A DNA stretch of 64,000 bases from Mycobacterium basiliense (GTDB lineage Bacteria; Actinomycetota; Actinomycetes; Mycobacteriales; Mycobacteriaceae): positions 930,001-994,000 of the forward strand of contig NZ_LR130759.1 in NCBI RefSeq assembly GCF_900292015.1, in the 5' to 3' direction. Numbering within the stretch: the stretch's first letter is position 1; each line of letters opens with the position of its first letter. Made by a program: the position numbers and the translations under genes. The notes beneath the pieces are model-generated. The model did not search any database. It saw only the letters and a program-made list of their open reading frames with translations, and was not told where the DNA came from. Positions 34,740 to 45,554 of this stretch are shown here, piece after piece.

Positions 34740-37661
34740 CTAGTGCTTTTGATAGCCGTCGTCGGCGCCGACGGAGACCAAGGGTTGTGGTGATGATGGT
34801 GAAGGCCACGGCTGTGCAGGGGGCCGTTGCCGGACAATCTGGGGCCACCAGAACCACTTGCCGAGCAGGGCCGCTATCGATGGTGTCATGAAGGATCGGA
34901 CGATCAGGGTGTCGAACAACAGACCCATGCCGATAGTGGTGCCCACCTGAGCCATTACGGTCAACTCACTGACCGCAAACGACATCATGGTGAAGGCGAA
35001 CACCAGCCCTGCGGCGGTCACCACCGATCCGCTGCCGCCCATCGCACGGATGATGCCGGTATTGATTCCGGCGTGGATCTCCTCTTTGAGCCGAGCAACC
35101 AGCAGCAGGTTGTAGTCGGCGCCGACGGCGAGCAGGATGATGACCGCCATCGCCAACACCAACCAATGCAGTTCTATGCCGAGGATGTGTTGCCAAATCA
35201 GCACCGATAGCCCGAACGAGGCGCCCAGGGACAACACCACGGTGCCGACGATGACGGCGGCCGCGACAACGCTGCGGGTGATGATCAGCATGATGATGAA
35301 TATCAGGCAGAGCGCGGAGATTCCGGCGATCATCAAGTCATAGGTGTTGCCGTCGGACAAGTCCTTGAACATCGCCGCCGTACCGCCGAGGTAGATCGTA
35401 GATCCCTCCAGCGGCGTGCCCTTGATGGCTTCCTTGGCGGCGGTTTTGATCTTGGCGATGTGCTCGATGCCCTCTTGGCTCATCGGGTCGCCCTCGTGAC
35501 TGATGATGAACCGCACCGCGTGCCCGTCCGGCGAAAGGAACTGTTCCAGGCCGCGTTTGAAGTCGGGGTTGTCGAATACCTCCGGGGGCAGATAGAACGA
35601 ATCGTCGTTGCGCGACGCGTCGAAGGCTTCGCCCATCGCGGACGAATCCTCCTGCATCGCGGCCATCTGATCCTGCAGCCCTTCCTGGGTGGAATGCATG
35701 CTGAGCATCTGGGCCTTCATGTGCTTCATGGTCTGGATCATCTCGGGCATCATCGCCGTCATCTGCGGCATGAGCGTGTCCAGGCGTTCCATCAGCGGCA
35801 GCAGGTTGTTGATGTCTTCGGTCATGAGGTCGATGCCGTCGAGGGTGTCGAACACCGACCGCAATGACCAGCACACCGGGATGTCGAAGCAGTGTTTTTC
35901 CCAGTAGAAGTAGCTGCGGATCGGGCGGAAGAAATCATCGAAATTGGCGATGTTGTTGCGCAACTGCTCGACGTCAACCACCATCCCCTTCATCTGGATG
36001 ACCATCGCGTGGGTGACATCGGCCATCTGCTGGGTGAGACTGTGCATCCGCTCCATCTGGTCGATGTTGGTCTGCATGTCGTTGACCTGCTTGAGCATGT
36101 TGGCGGTCAGGTCCTGGTTGTACTTCTCGGTCAGTTTTTGGCTGGTGCCCTGCATGCTGATCAAGAACGGGATCGAGGTGTGCTCGATGGGTTTGCCGTC
36201 CGGCCGGGTGATCGCCTGCACCCTGGAAATCCCTTCGACCCCGAAAATGGCCTTGGCGATCTTGTTGATTACCAAGAAGTCAGACGAATTGCGCATGTCG
36301 TGGTCGCTTTCGACCATCAGAACCTCGGGGTTCATCCGGGCTTGCGAGAAATGGCGCTCCGCGGCCGCGTAGCCTTCGTTGGCCGGTAGGTCGGCAGGAA
36401 GGTAGTTGCGGTCGTTGTAGTTGGTCTTGTAGCCGGGCAGGGTCAGCAGACCAACGAGCGCCAGGGCCACCGCGCCGACCAGGATAGGCCCGGGCCAGCG
36501 CACGATGGCGGCCCCGACCTTGCGCCAGCCCCGCACCCGCGCCATCCGTTTGGGCTCGAGCAGCTTGCCGAACCGGCTCGCCACGGTGATGATCGCCGGA
36601 CCCAGGGTGAGCGCCGCCACGACAACGATGATCATGCCGATCGCCAAAGGCACACCGAGGGTCTGAAAGTAGGGAAGCCGGGTGAAGCTGAGGCAGAATG
36701 TGGCGCCGGCGATCGTCAGACCTGAGCCCAGCACTACGTGGGCGGTGCCGCCGAACATCGTGTAGTACGCCGATTCCCGGTCCTGGCCGAGCCCCCGCGC
36801 TTCCTGATAGCGGCCGATCAAGAAGATGGCGTAGTCGGTAGCGGCCGCGATCGCCAACACCACGAGCAGGTTGGTGGCAAAGGTCGAGAGCCCGATGATC
36901 CGGTGGTAACCCAGGAATGCCACGCCCCCTCGGGTAGCGAACAACCCGAGTACCACCATCGTCAGCATGAGTGCCGACGTGATGATCGACCGGTAGACGA
37001 GCAGCAGCATCACGATGATCACCGTGAACGTGACAATCTCGATCAACTGCAGGCTGCGGTCGCCGGCCAGCTGTTGATCGGCGGCCAGCGCTGCCGAACC
37101 GGTGACATACACCTTTACGCCGGGCGGCGGCTGCAGGCCGTCGACGATCTTCTTTACCGCTTCCACCGACTCGTTGGCCAGTGACTCGCCTTGATTACCA
37201 GCGAGTTTCACTTGAACGTAGGCGGCCTTGCCGTCGCCGCTCTGTGCACCGGTCGCGGTCAGCGGATCGCCCCAAAAGTCTTGCAACGACTGGACGTGCT
37301 TGGTGTCGGCTTTCAGCTTGACGATCATCTGGTCGTAGAACTTGTGCGCCGCGGCACCAAGCGGCTGCTGGCCTTCGAGCACGATCATCGCCGCGCTGTC
37401 GGAGTCGCCCTCCTTAAAGACCTTGCCGATCCGTTTCATCGAGATCATCGATGGAGCCTCGTCCGGGCTCATCGACACCGCCTGCATCTGCCCGACTATT
37501 TCCAGTTGCGGCACAACACTGTTGAGGAGTGCAATGAGTAGCACCCACCCAAGTATGAGCGGCACGGCGAAGGTGCGGATCAGCCTCGGAATCAACGGCC
37601 GCTCCGGGCGCTTGACTGGCGGGAAGGAGTCCGTCGGCGCGTCTGTCGTGGGTGCGGTCAT
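34740..37661 (-). CDS. mmpL5: RND-family transporter MmpL5
   Basis: 973-residue RND transporter. TM1 is at about residues 25-45 ([20 protein letters not shown]), the first five-helix block is at about 190-340, and the second at about 770-930. Two extracytoplasmic domains lie between; the second has a long Met/Gln-rich coiled coil (about 480-640; MxxMxxQM patterns). Charged TM residues for proton transfer are in [15 protein letters not shown] and [16 protein letters not shown]. With MmpS5 it exports siderophores and pumps out bedaquiline and clofazimine in M. tuberculosis. The ATG at 37661 overlaps the mmpS5 stop (ATGA). Repressed by the divergent mmpR5 product. Confidence 0.96.
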   Translation of the reverse strand: MTAPTTDAPTDSFPPVKRPERPLIPRLIRTFAVPLILGWVLLIALLNSVVPQLEIVGQMQAVSMSPDEAPSMISMKRIGKVFKEGDSDSAAMIVLEGQQPLGAAAHKFYDQMIVKLKADTKHVQSLQDFWGDPLTATGAQSGDGKAAYVQVKLAGNQGESLANESVEAVKKIVDGLQPPPGVKVYVTGSAALAADQQLAGDRSLQLIEIVTFTVIIVMLLLVYRSIITSALMLTMVVLGLFATRGGVAFLGYHRIIGLSTFATNLLVVLAIAAATDYAIFLIGRYQEARGLGQDRESAYYTMFGGTAHVVLGSGLTIAGATFCLSFTRLPYFQTLGVPLAIGMIIVVVAALTLGPAIITVASRFGKLLEPKRMARVRGWRKVGAAIVRWPGPILVGAVALALVGLLTLPGYKTNYNDRNYLPADLPANEGYAAAERHFSQARMNPEVLMVESDHDMRNSSDFLVINKIAKAIFGVEGISRVQAITRPDGKPIEHTSIPFLISMQGTSQKLTEKYNQDLTANMLKQVNDMQTNIDQMERMHSLTQQMADVTHAMVIQMKGMVVDVEQLRNNIANFDDFFRPIRSYFYWEKHCFDIPVCWSLRSVFDTLDGIDLMTEDINNLLPLMERLDTLMPQMTAMMPEMIQTMKHMKAQMLSMHSTQEGLQDQMAAMQEDSSAMGEAFDASRNDDSFYLPPEVFDNPDFKRGLEQFLSPDGHAVRFIISHEGDPMSQEGIEHIAKIKTAAKEAIKGTPLEGSTIYLGGTAAMFKDLSDGNTYDLMIAGISALCLIFIIMLIITRSVVAAAVIVGTVVLSLGASFGLSVLIWQHILGIELHWLVLAMAVIILLAVGADYNLLLVARLKEEIHAGINTGIIRAMGGSGSVVTAAGLVFAFTMMSFAVSELTVMAQVGTTIGMGLLFDTLIVRSFMTPSIAALLGKWFWWPQIVRQRPPAQPWPSPSSPQPLVSVGADDGYQKH

Positions 37662-38086
37662 GCGGATTTCACAAAGCAATAGGTCAGGGCGTCCACGCCG
37701 GTTGCGGTCCTCTCGTCCTTCACTACGTCATCGACGATGATTCGGCAGCTGATGGAATCGCCGTTGCCTTGGGCGAGGATGTTAGGGGCCGCCGAGGGCG
37801 CCGTGGTCTGCAAGGTGAGTGACCATGGCAAGGTCGCACGATCGATGCGCTGCGGCTTCGCGTCGAGGTCCAGGTAATTGATGTTGGCGTAACTGCCGGA
37901 GCCCGAGATTTCGTACTTCACCACCTTGGGGTCGTACGGCTCTGGGTCATTGGCGAACACCTTGGGCGTCACCAAGATGCCTTCGGAGCCAAAGAAGGTG
38001 CGGACCCGCTGGACGGTGAAGCCAGCGATAGCGACCACAACCAGGATAAGCAGCGGAATCCACGCACGTTTGAGCTTTTCTATCAT
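37658..38086 (-). CDS. mmpS5: MmpS5, partner of MmpL5
   Basis: 142-residue small membrane protein, the same length as the M. tuberculosis one. One N-terminal TM helix ([18 protein letters not shown]) is followed by a periplasmic beta-rich domain with two Cys (CRII and CFVKSA) that may form a disulfide. It assembles with MmpL5 for siderophore export and drug efflux. An upstream in-frame extension to 38233 is not MmpS-like; the ATG at 38086 matches the family start MI..LKRAW. Confidence 0.96.
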   Translation of the reverse strand: MIEKLKRAWIPLLILVVVAIAGFTVQRVRTFFGSEGILVTPKVFANDPEPYDPKVVKYEISGSGSYANINYLDLDAKPQRIDRATLPWSLTLQTTAPSAAPNILAQGNGDSISCRIIVDDVVKDERTATGVDALTYCFVKSA

Positions 38087-38249
38087 CGCCGTTCCCGAAG
38101 GATCTTGCCGAACGTGGCGCCGCCCCGGAGTGTTCCGGCCCGATCGCCTTGTTCGGTGGCGAAGTCCGGAACGCTCATTGGTGGCTTCCCTCCTGTGCAT
38201 GAGATGGTGCCAGTCTGGCGGACGCAGCCCCAAAAGAAATCTACTAAAA

Positions 38250-38267
38250 TTTCAGAGTACAGTGAAA
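38250..38267. promoter_or_regulatory. MmpR5 (Rv0678) operator
   Basis: Inverted repeat TTTCA (38250-38254), 8 bases, TGAAA (38263-38267), ending three bases before the mmpR5 GTG. A -10-like TAAAAT is at 38245-38250. This agrees with the inverted repeat I recall as the Rv0678 binding site in M. tuberculosis. Binding here would control mmpR5 itself and, through the shared 184-base region, mmpS5-mmpL5. Confidence 0.7.
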
Positions 38268-38270
38268 CTT

Positions 38271-38771
38271 GTGAGCGTCAACGACGGTGTCGATCGTGCA
38301 GGCACCGATGCTGACATTATGGAATTCGTCGAGCAGATGGGCGGATATTTCGAGTCCAGCGGCCTGACCCGGCTGGCAGGCCGGTTGTTGGGCTGGTTGC
38401 TGGTCTGTGATCCCGAGCGGCAATCCTCGGAAGACCTGGCGACCGCGTTGGCGGCCAGCAGCGGCGGGATCAGCACCACGGCCCGGATGCTGATCCAATT
38501 CGGGTTCATCGAGCGGCTCGCAGTCGCCGGGGATCGGCGCACCTATTTTCGGTTGCGGCCCAACGCCTTCGCGGCCGGCGAGCGTGAGCGGATCCGGACC
38601 ATGGCCGACCTGCAGAACCTGGCTGACGCCGGGCTAAAGGCGCTGGGCGATGCTCCGCCGGAGCGTAGCCGCCGGCTGCACGAAATGCGGGACCTGTTGA
38701 CATATATGGAGAAAGTCGTCTCGGACGCGCTAGGGCAATACGGCCAGGCGACCGAAGCGGACGACGCGTGA
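38271..38771 (+). CDS. mmpR5: MarR-family repressor MmpR5 (Rv0678)
   Basis: 166-residue winged-helix repressor of mmpS5-mmpL5; loss-of-function changes give bedaquiline and clofazimine cross-resistance in M. tuberculosis. The frame is intact here. The dimerisation helices DIMEFVEQMGGYFESSGL and LLTYMEKVVSDALG flank the DNA-binding part with SSEDLATALAASSGGISTTARMLIQFGFIERL and the wing GDRRTYFRLR. GTG start at 38271 just after the operator. It ends 42 bases from the convergent Rv0679c-like gene. Confidence 0.95.
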   Translation: MSVNDGVDRAGTDADIMEFVEQMGGYFESSGLTRLAGRLLGWLLVCDPERQSSEDLATALAASSGGISTTARMLIQFGFIERLAVAGDRRTYFRLRPNAFAAGERERIRTMADLQNLADAGLKALGDAPPERSRRLHEMRDLLTYMEKVVSDALGQYGQATEADDA

Positions 38772-38813
38772 GCGGCGCCACATCGGCGGCCGTCGCCGCG
38801 GACTTGGTCCGGG

Positions 38814-39293
38814 TCAGCCCTTCTTGATGCTGTTGCCCGATCCGACGTTGTCGACTACCGGGTCGCCGTCCTTATAGGTAACGGTGTTGTTGAGACCCAG
38901 TACCGTGATTCGCTGATCGATCTTGTCGAAGGTGATCTTGTTGTTCATCCCGCTAATGCTCACCGTCGCGCAGGTGCCGGACACGGTGAGGGTGTTGTGC
39001 GATCCGGCGACATTCAACGACTTGCCCTCGGCGCAGTCAATGGTGGCGGTCGTCCCGACCGATCCGTAGTTCAGCGTGTTGCCGATCTCGATCGACGCGG
39101 TGGTGGTAGGACCGTTCGATGGTGCGGGCGAGGCCGTCGCGCCGCTCGTTGTGGCTGAGGGCGCCGAGCTGGTGCTGGAAGCGGCGGGGGGACTGGCTGT
39201 CTGACTGCAGCTGGCCAGCCCGAAGACCAATGGGGCCACGGCCAGTGTCAGAGCAATCGTCGTCGAACGGGGCGTGGGGAGGTGGGCGCGCAT
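38814..39293 (-). CDS. Lipoprotein with DUF3060 repeats (Rv0679c-like)
   Basis: 159-residue predicted lipoprotein. Signal peptide ending in the lipobox-like GLASC, a Ser/Ala/Thr/Pro-rich spacer, then a DUF3060 domain made of short beta repeats (NVAGSHNTLTVSG, SISGMNNKITFD, VLGLNNTVTYKDG). Cys residues at DCAEG and GTCATV may pair. The M. tuberculosis homologue is a cell-envelope protein. The ATG at 39293 is preceded by AGGAG; the longer frame to 39395 has no signal-like start. It is followed by no nearby gene and preceded by its paralogue at 39338-39715. Confidence 0.88.
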   Translation of the reverse strand: MRAHLPTPRSTTIALTLAVAPLVFGLASCSQTASPPAASSTSSAPSATTSGATASPAPSNGPTTTASIEIGNTLNYGSVGTTATIDCAEGKSLNVAGSHNTLTVSGTCATVSISGMNNKITFDKIDQRITVLGLNNTVTYKDGDPVVDNVGSGNSIKKG

Positions 39294-39337
39294 GGGCTCC
39301 TCGATTCTTGGCGGCGCGTGGTCCGAACGTGAGTACT

Positions 39338-39715
39338 CTAGGGGCCCACTCGTTGGAGCCGGTTGACCATACCTAGCTCGCGGCCACGGTCCCAAATGAA
39401 CGGATCTCCGTTATGGAAGAACACGGTCTCGTCCCAGCCGTAGACGGTGATGTCATTGATCACCGTGTCGGCCACGACGGTGTTGGACGAACCCATCACC
39501 GTCACCGCCCAGCAGGTTCCCTTCGCGGTGACGATGTTCTGGGTGCCGTTGACAAACAACGTGGAGTCGTTGCAGTCCACTGTCTGCTCGATGCCCTCGC
39601 CGGTCACATGGGTGTCACCGTTTTTGGCGTGCGCGACCGGCGCGGGGGCGGCCGGCAGGGCGGCGATGGTGAGGGCGCAGGTGGCCAGCGTTCCGGCGGC
39701 GGTCGTCCATTTCAC
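39338..39715 (-). CDS. Secreted DUF3060 protein (Rv0680c-like)
   Basis: 125-residue exported protein with a cleavable Sec signal peptide (TTAAGTLATCALTIAALP, cut near AHA-KN) and a DUF3060 domain. Its repeat pattern (FVNGTQNIVTAKG, VMGSSNTVVAD, VYGWDETVFFHNGDP) matches the neighbouring lipoprotein block by block, including the DCN/GTC cysteine pair. The two genes are in the same direction with a 44-base gap and probably arose by duplication, one acylated and one free. Function unknown. Confidence 0.85.
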   Translation of the reverse strand: MKWTTAAGTLATCALTIAALPAAPAPVAHAKNGDTHVTGEGIEQTVDCNDSTLFVNGTQNIVTAKGTCWAVTVMGSSNTVVADTVINDITVYGWDETVFFHNGDPFIWDRGRELGMVNRLQRVGP

Positions 39716-39889
39716 TGCGGGCCCCCTTCGTTGGGTGCGTGATCAGCATTGCGTTCAGCCGTCCACTCAGCCTAGGGCCATTGCCCGGCGCGACGACAGC
39801 CTCCGATGCAGATAGTTGCGCCGCGAATCCGAGCGGTTTCTGGGTTTCCCGGCGCCGCGTCACGCGCTGCGTCCGGCGCGCCGGGTCAA

Positions 39890-39915
39890 CTAGAGTCGTT
39901 CGCAAATCTAGAGTC
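39890..39915 (+). promoter_or_regulatory. Direct repeats before the Rv0681-like TetR gene
   Basis: CTAGAGTC occurs at 39890-39897 and 39908-39915, 18 bases apart and each followed by (G/A)TT. The spacing of nearly two helical turns on one DNA face suggests binding of a regulator, possibly the TetR protein encoded just downstream. No classical palindrome is seen. Confidence 0.35.
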
Positions 39916-39986
39916 ATTGGTTGAATCGAAGGCGACTACTTAGCGCGGTGACCACCGACCGTCGTCGCAACTGAAGGGCGATCGTC

Positions 39987-40634
39987 ATGGCAGCTTCGCC
40001 GGAAGCGCAGGCAGCGGCTGGGCGTCAGCGTGCAGCGAAATCCACGGCGCGCCCGGCCAAGTTGAGCCGCGACGCCATCGTCGATGGAGCCCTGACATTC
40101 CTGGACCGAGAGGGCTGGGACTCGCTGACCATCAATGCCTTGGCGACGCAGCTGGGGACCAAGGGGCCGTCGCTGTATAACCATGTGGACAGCCTGGAAG
40201 ATCTGCGCCGTGCGGTGCGGATTCGAGTGATCGACGACATCATCACGATGCTGAACAGGGTGGGCGAGGGGCGTTCGCGTGACGACGCGGTGCTGGTCAT
40301 GGCCGGTGCCTACCGTAGCTACGCGCACCACCACCCCGGTCGGTACTCGGCCTTCACCCGGATGCCGTTGGGCGGTGACGACACCGAGTACGCCGCCGCG
40401 ACTAGAGCCGCCGCTGCGCCGGTGATGGAGGTGCTGTTCTCGTACGGGCTCGGGGCGGAAGAGGCCTTCTATGCGGCGCTCGAGTTCTGGTCGGCGATGC
40501 ATGGCTTCGTGTTGCTAGAAATGACCGGCGTGATGGATGAAATCGATACCGACGCGGTGTTCTCCGACATGGTGTTGAGGCTGGCGGCGGGGATGGAAAG
40601 ACGTACCGCGGGAACCGTCGCAGAGCCAGACTGA
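39987..40634 (+). CDS. TetR-family regulator (Rv0681-like)
   Basis: 215-residue TetR regulator. The DNA-binding domain is SRDAIVDGALTFLDREGWDSL followed by LATQLGTKGPSLYNHVDS; the C-terminal half carries the TetR_C-type segment EFWSAMHGFVLLEMTGVMD. It is about 20 residues longer than the H37Rv protein as I recall it, because of the Ala/Arg-rich N-terminal stretch. The ATG at 39987 is used; ligand and targets are unknown. It stands alone between the divergent Rv0680c-like gene and the str operon. Confidence 0.87.
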   Translation: MAASPEAQAAAGRQRAAKSTARPAKLSRDAIVDGALTFLDREGWDSLTINALATQLGTKGPSLYNHVDSLEDLRRAVRIRVIDDIITMLNRVGEGRSRDDAVLVMAGAYRSYAHHHPGRYSAFTRMPLGGDDTEYAAATRAAAAPVMEVLFSYGLGAEEAFYAALEFWSAMHGFVLLEMTGVMDEIDTDAVFSDMVLRLAAGMERRTAGTVAEPD

Positions 40635-40732
40635 CGTCCGTCGAGTCAGAGCCGATGTCTTCGGGTGTGGCGGTGTGCAATGCTGCATCTCAGGTGCGCG
40701 AGCGAGGTTGCGTGGTCAGTTGGGGCTCCACT

Positions 40733-40762
40733 TTGACCTGCCTGACCGGCGACGGGTATTGT
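40733..40762 (+). promoter_or_regulatory. SigA promoter of the str operon
   Basis: TTGACC (40733-40738), an 18-base spacer and TATTGT (40757-40762); transcription would start near 40769, about 240 bases before rpsL. The 373-base region 40635-41007 holds no other convincing gene. The long leader may serve control of the operon, but I could not identify a known structure in it. Confidence 0.65.
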
Positions 40763-41007
40763 GGTTGCTCGTGCCTGGCGGCCTACAGCGCCTGACGTGA
40801 GGGCGTGGATGCCGGGCCAATTCGCATGTCCATGACTTTGCGGGCCACGCGGATTGAGTTCGGGGCCAACCGCATGCGACACACCCGGCCGCGGGGTGCG
40901 GGATGGCTCCGAGGCGGCGCATAACTGCAGTACCAAAGATTCGATATAGCGCGAGGACTGAAGCTGGTCCTCAACAGAATGTGAACAGCGACACAGAAAG
41001 CCGGTAG

Positions 41008-41382
41008 ATGCCAACCATTCAGCAGCTGGTCCGCAAGGGTCGACGGGACAAGATCGGCAAGGTCAAGACCGCGGCTCTAAAGGGCAGCCCGCAGCGCCGT
41101 GGCGTATGCACTCGCGTGTACACCACCACTCCGAAGAAGCCGAACTCGGCGCTTCGGAAGGTTGCGCGTGTCAAGCTGACCAGCCAGGTTGAAGTCACTG
41201 CCTACATCCCCGGTGAGGGCCACAACCTGCAGGAGCACTCGATGGTGCTGGTGCGTGGTGGCCGGGTGAAGGACTTGCCCGGTGTGCGGTACAAGATCAT
41301 CCGCGGTTCGCTCGACACCCAGGGCGTGAAGAACCGCAAGCAGGCTCGCAGCCGTTACGGCGCCAAGAAGGAGAAGAGCTAA
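41008..41382 (+). CDS. rpsL: Ribosomal protein S12
   Basis: 124-residue S12 of the small-subunit decoding centre. The streptomycin-resistance codons 43 (AAG at 41134) and 88 (AAG at 41269) both encode Lys, the wild-type state. It differs from H37Rv at only a couple of positions by memory (Gly17, Ser124). First gene of rpsL-rpsG-fusA1-tuf; its TAA shares a base with the rpsG ATG (TAATG). Confidence 0.98.
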   Translation: MPTIQQLVRKGRRDKIGKVKTAALKGSPQRRGVCTRVYTTTPKKPNSALRKVARVKLTSQVEVTAYIPGEGHNLQEHSMVLVRGGRVKDLPGVRYKIIRGSLDTQGVKNRKQARSRYGAKKEKS

Positions 41383-41852
41383 TGCCGCGCAAGGGGCCCG
41401 CGCCCAAGCGTCCGTTGGTAAACGACCCCGTCTACGGGTCGCAGCTGGTTACCCAGCTGGTGAACAAGGTCTTGCTGAAGGGGAAGAAATCGCTGGCCGA
41501 GCGCATTGTTTATGGCGCGCTCGAGCAGGCTCGCGACAAGACCGGCACCGATCCCGTGATCACCCTCAAGCGTGCTCTCGACAACGTCAAGCCCGCCCTG
41601 GAGGTGCGGAGCCGCCGCGTCGGTGGTGCCACCTACCAGGTGCCCGTCGAGGTGCGTCCGGACCGGTCCACGACGCTGGCGCTGCGCTGGCTCGTCGGCT
41701 ACTCGCGGCAGCGCCGGGAGAAGACGATGGTCGAGCGCCTGGCCAACGAGATCCTGGATGCCAGCAACGGCCTCGGGGCTTCGGTCAAGCGGCGCGAGGA
41801 CACTCATAAGATGGCCGAGGCCAACCGCGCATTTGCGCATTATCGCTGGTAG
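41382..41852 (+). CDS. rpsG: Ribosomal protein S7
   Basis: 156-residue S7, a primary 16S rRNA-binding protein that organises the head of the small subunit. [20 protein letters not shown] and the conserved [20 protein letters not shown] and [20 protein letters not shown] regions (with minor changes) identify it. The start overlaps the rpsL stop by one base. 116 bases precede fusA1. Confidence 0.98.
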   Translation: MPRKGPAPKRPLVNDPVYGSQLVTQLVNKVLLKGKKSLAERIVYGALEQARDKTGTDPVITLKRALDNVKPALEVRSRRVGGATYQVPVEVRPDRSTTLALRWLVGYSRQRREKTMVERLANEILDASNGLGASVKRREDTHKMAEANRAFAHYRW

Positions 41853-41968
41853 ATAATTGCGGGTCGGCCCGGAAACGGCGAAGGCAGCGGCCCTCGGGAG
41901 AAGTCCGGGACGCACCGCCAGCAGCGACAGATAGCTAACAAAGTAACCGAAAGAGTGGGAAGACTTCT

Positions 41969-44074
41969 GTGGCACAGAAGGACGTGCTGACCGACCTGAC
42001 CAAGGTCCGCAACATCGGCATCATGGCGCACATCGACGCGGGCAAGACCACGACGACAGAGCGCATCCTCTACTACACCGGTATTAGCTACAAGATCGGT
42101 GAGGTGCATGACGGCGCCGCCACCATGGACTGGATGGAGCAGGAGCAGGAACGCGGTATCACCATCACCTCCGCGGCCACCACCTGCTTCTGGAATGACA
42201 ACCAGATCAACATCATCGATACGCCGGGTCACGTGGACTTCACTGTGGAAGTCGAGCGTTCACTACGCGTTCTCGATGGCGCCGTCGCAGTGTTCGACGG
42301 CAAAGAGGGTGTTGAGCCGCAGTCCGAGCAGGTCTGGCGGCAGGCCGACAAGTACGACGTCCCGCGCATCTGTTTCGTCAACAAGATGGACAAGATCGGT
42401 GCCGACTTCTACTTTTCCGTGCGGACCATGGAGGAGCGGCTGGGCGCCAACGCGATTCCGATCCAACTGCCGGTCGGCTCGGAGGGCGACTTCGAAGGCA
42501 TCATTGACCTGGTCGAGATGAATGCCAAGGTGTGGCGCGGAGAGACCAAGCTCGGGGAGACCTACGACACCGTCGAGATCCCCGCCGAGCTGGCCGAGAA
42601 GGCCGACGAGTACCGCACCAAGTTGCTTGAGGCCGTTGCCGAAACCGACGAGGAGTTGCTGGAGAAGTACCTCGGCGGCGAAGAGCTCACCGTCGCCGAA
42701 ATCAAGGCCGCGATCCGCAAGCTGACCATCAACTCGGAGGCGTACCCGGTGCTGTGCGGCAGCGCCTTCAAGAACAAGGGTGTGCAGCCGATGCTCGACG
42801 CGGTCATCGATTACCTGCCTTCGCCGCTGGATGTGCCGCCGGCCGAGGGCCACGCACCGGGCAAGGAGGACGAGGAGGTCAGTCGGAAGCCGTCGACCGA
42901 CGAGCCGTTCTCCGCGCTGGCGTTCAAGGTCGCCACACATCCGTTCTTCGGCAAGCTCACCTATGTCCGGGTGTACTCGGGCAAGGTTGACTCTGGCAGC
43001 CAGGTCATCAACTCCACCAAGGGCAAGAAGGAACGGCTGGGCAAGCTGTTCCAGATGCACTCCAACAAGGAAAACCCGGTGGATACGGCCAGTGCCGGTC
43101 ACATCTACGCGGTGATCGGGCTTAAGGACACCACCACGGGTGACACCCTGAGCGATCCGAATCAGCAGATCGTGCTGGAGTCGATGACCTTCCCCGACCC
43201 GGTCATCGAGGTGGCCATCGAGCCCAAGACCAAGAGCGACCAGGAGAAGCTGAGCCTGTCGATCCAGAAGCTCGCCGAGGAGGACCCGACCTTCAAGGTG
43301 CACCTGGATCAGGAGACCGGCCAAACCGTGATTGGCGGAATGGGCGAGCTGCACCTGGACATCCTGGTGGACCGGATGCGCCGCGAGTTCAAGGTCGAAG
43401 CCAACGTCGGCAAGCCGCAGGTGGCCTACAAGGAGACCATCCGTCGGGTGGTCGACAGCGTCGAGTACACGCACAAGAAGCAGACCGGTGGTTCGGGTCA
43501 GTTTGCCAAGGTGATCATCAAGCTCGAGCCTTTCACCGGCGAAGACGGCGCCACCTACGAATTCGAGAGCAAGGTCACCGGTGGTCGCGTTCCTCGCGAG
43601 TACATCCCGTCGGTGGATGCGGGTGCCCAGGACGCCATGCAGTATGGCGTGCTGGCCGGCTACCCGCTGGTGAACCTGAAGGTGACCCTGCTCGACGGTG
43701 GTTTCCACGAGGTTGACTCGTCGGAGATGGCGTTCAAGATTGCCGGTTCGCAGGTGCTGAAGAAGGCTGCAGCACAGGCACAGCCGGTGATCTTGGAACC
43801 GATCATGGCCGTCGAGGTCACTACGCCCGAGGACTACATGGGTGACGTGATCGGCGACCTGAACTCCCGCCGTGGCCAGATCCAGGCCATGGAGGAGCGG
43901 GGTGGTGCGCGCGTCGTCAAGGCGCACGTGCCGCTGTCGGAGATGTTCGGCTACGTCGGCGACCTACGGTCCAAGACTCAAGGCCGGGCAAACTACTCCA
44001 TGGTGTTCGACTCGTACGCCGAAGTGCCGGCGAACGTGTCGAAGGAAATCATCGCGAAGGCGACGGGCGAGTGA
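41969..44074 (+). CDS. fusA1: Elongation factor G
   Basis: 701-residue translocation GTPase. The G1 loop AHIDAGKTT, switch [11 protein letters not shown] and G4 NKMD (after CFV) are present, followed by domains II-V; the domain IV tip region contains [23 protein letters not shown] start at 41969 with GTGGGAAG-type purines upstream. It moves tRNAs and mRNA during elongation and works with RRF in recycling. A 135-base gap separates it from tuf. Confidence 0.97.
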   Translation: MAQKDVLTDLTKVRNIGIMAHIDAGKTTTTERILYYTGISYKIGEVHDGAATMDWMEQEQERGITITSAATTCFWNDNQINIIDTPGHVDFTVEVERSLRVLDGAVAVFDGKEGVEPQSEQVWRQADKYDVPRICFVNKMDKIGADFYFSVRTMEERLGANAIPIQLPVGSEGDFEGIIDLVEMNAKVWRGETKLGETYDTVEIPAELAEKADEYRTKLLEAVAETDEELLEKYLGGEELTVAEIKAAIRKLTINSEAYPVLCGSAFKNKGVQPMLDAVIDYLPSPLDVPPAEGHAPGKEDEEVSRKPSTDEPFSALAFKVATHPFFGKLTYVRVYSGKVDSGSQVINSTKGKKERLGKLFQMHSNKENPVDTASAGHIYAVIGLKDTTTGDTLSDPNQQIVLESMTFPDPVIEVAIEPKTKSDQEKLSLSIQKLAEEDPTFKVHLDQETGQTVIGGMGELHLDILVDRMRREFKVEANVGKPQVAYKETIRRVVDSVEYTHKKQTGGSGQFAKVIIKLEPFTGEDGATYEFESKVTGGRVPREYIPSVDAGAQDAMQYGVLAGYPLVNLKVTLLDGGFHEVDSSEMAFKIAGSQVLKKAAAQAQPVILEPIMAVEVTTPEDYMGDVIGDLNSRRGQIQAMEERGGARVVKAHVPLSEMFGYVGDLRSKTQGRANYSMVFDSYAEVPANVSKEIIAKATGE

Positions 44075-44209
44075 GCGAAGCTCACGAGTGAGGAGTCGAG
44101 CAATCGGCGCCAGGTAGACAGGGAGTAACCTGGCTCGGTTACTACCGCGGCATAAGTGAAAACATCAACACTGCTTTTTTAAGCACCAACAGTCCAGGAG
44201 GACACAGAA

Positions 44210-45400
44210 GTGGCGAAGGCGAAGTTCCAGCGGACCAAGCCCCACGTCAACATCGGGACCATCGGTCACGTTGACCACGGCAAGACCACCCTGACCGCGG
44301 CTATCACCAAGGTCCTGCACGACAAGTACCCCGACTTGAATGAGTCGAAGGCGTTCGACCAGATCGACAACGCGCCTGAGGAGCGTCAGCGCGGTATCAC
44401 GATCAACATCGCGCACGTCGAGTACCAGACCGAGAAGCGCCACTATGCGCACGTCGACGCCCCTGGCCACGCCGACTACATCAAGAACATGATCACCGGT
44501 GCCGCCCAGATGGACGGCGCGATCCTGGTGGTCGCGGCCACCGACGGCCCGATGCCGCAGACGCGTGAGCACGTGCTGCTCGCCCGTCAGGTCGGTGTGC
44601 CCTACATCCTGGTTGCGCTGAACAAGTCCGATGCCGTCGACGACGAGGAGCTGCTTGAGCTCGTCGAGATGGAGGTCCGGGAGTTGCTGGCGGCCCAGGA
44701 GTTCGACGAGGACGCTCCGGTCGTCCGGGTCTCCGCGCTCAAGGCACTCGAGGGCGACGCGAAGTGGGTCGAGTCCGTCGAGGAGTTGATGAACGCGGTC
44801 GACGAGTCCATCCCGGACCCGGTTCGTGAAACTGACAAGCCGTTCCTGATGCCCGTCGAGGACGTCTTTACCATCACCGGCCGTGGCACCGTTGTCACCG
44901 GGCGGGTGGAGCGCGGCATCATCAATGTGAACGAGGAAGTCGAAATCGTCGGCATCCGCCCGAACACCACCAAGACCACGGTCACCGGGGTGGAGATGTT
45001 CCGCAAGCTGCTCGACCAGGGCCAGGCCGGTGACAACGTCGGCCTGCTGCTGCGTGGTGTCAAGCGTGAGGACGTCGAGCGCGGCCAGGTCGTGACCAAG
45101 CCCGGGACCACCACCCCGCACACCGAGTTCGAAGGCCAGGTGTACATCCTGTCCAAGGACGAGGGTGGCCGGCACACGCCGTTCTTCAACAACTACCGGC
45201 CGCAGTTTTACTTCCGCACCACCGACGTGACCGGTGTGGTGACGCTGCCGGAGGGCACCGAGATGGTGATGCCCGGTGACAACACCAACATCTCGGTGAA
45301 GCTGATCCAGCCCGTCGCCATGGACGACGGCCTGCGATTCGCGATCCGCGAAGGCGGCCGCACTGTCGGCGCCGGGCGGGTCACCAAGATCATCAAGTGA
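44210..45400 (+). CDS. tuf: Elongation factor Tu
   Basis: 396-residue EF-Tu that delivers aminoacyl-tRNA to the ribosome. G motifs [18 protein letters not shown] and NKSD are present, and domains II and III are complete to the end [11 protein letters not shown] start at 44210 with CCAGGAGG upstream. Last gene of the str operon, closed by the terminator at 45446-45481. Confidence 0.98.
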   Translation: MAKAKFQRTKPHVNIGTIGHVDHGKTTLTAAITKVLHDKYPDLNESKAFDQIDNAPEERQRGITINIAHVEYQTEKRHYAHVDAPGHADYIKNMITGAAQMDGAILVVAATDGPMPQTREHVLLARQVGVPYILVALNKSDAVDDEELLELVEMEVRELLAAQEFDEDAPVVRVSALKALEGDAKWVESVEELMNAVDESIPDPVRETDKPFLMPVEDVFTITGRGTVVTGRVERGIINVNEEVEIVGIRPNTTKTTVTGVEMFRKLLDQGQAGDNVGLLLRGVKREDVERGQVVTKPGTTTPHTEFEGQVYILSKDEGGRHTPFFNNYRPQFYFRTTDVTGVVTLPEGTEMVMPGDNTNISVKLIQPVAMDDGLRFAIREGGRTVGAGRVTKIIK

Positions 45401-45445
45401 TCCACTAGCGGTGTTCGCCGGGCTGGCGCCCGGCCAACCCGGTGT

Positions 45446-45481
45446 AAAAAGCCCCCGAAACCGAGGTTTCGGGGGCTTTTT
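45446..45481 (+). terminator. Intrinsic terminator after tuf
   Basis: GCCCCCGAAACC (45451-45462) pairs perfectly with GGTTTCGGGGGC (45465-45476) across a two-base loop; A5 precedes and T5 follows (45477-45481). A textbook strong terminator. Confidence 0.92.
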
Positions 45482-45524
45482 CGTTTGCTTGTGCAAACAC
45501 CGGGACGGCGACGGTGTTCGGTTC

Positions 45525-45530
45525 TATGAT
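45525..45530 (+). promoter_or_regulatory. -10 element before the short PE_PGRS gene
   Basis: TATGAT at 45525-45530, 24 bases before the ATG, with the ribosome site AGGAGGG at 45544-45550. No good -35 hexamer is seen at 16-18 bases, so the sigma factor is uncertain. Confidence 0.4.
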
Positions 45531-45554
45531 CTGACTCAGAATCAGGAGGGCCAT

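Noticed and set aside
42263..43927. A 554-codon antisense frame over fusA1
   Set aside because: Mirror of EF-G coding; no motif.
44075..44160. Sequence after fusA1 resembling a degenerate MIRU tail
   Set aside because: Only short shared words (GAGCGAAG, GGCGCC) and no repeated unit, so not called.
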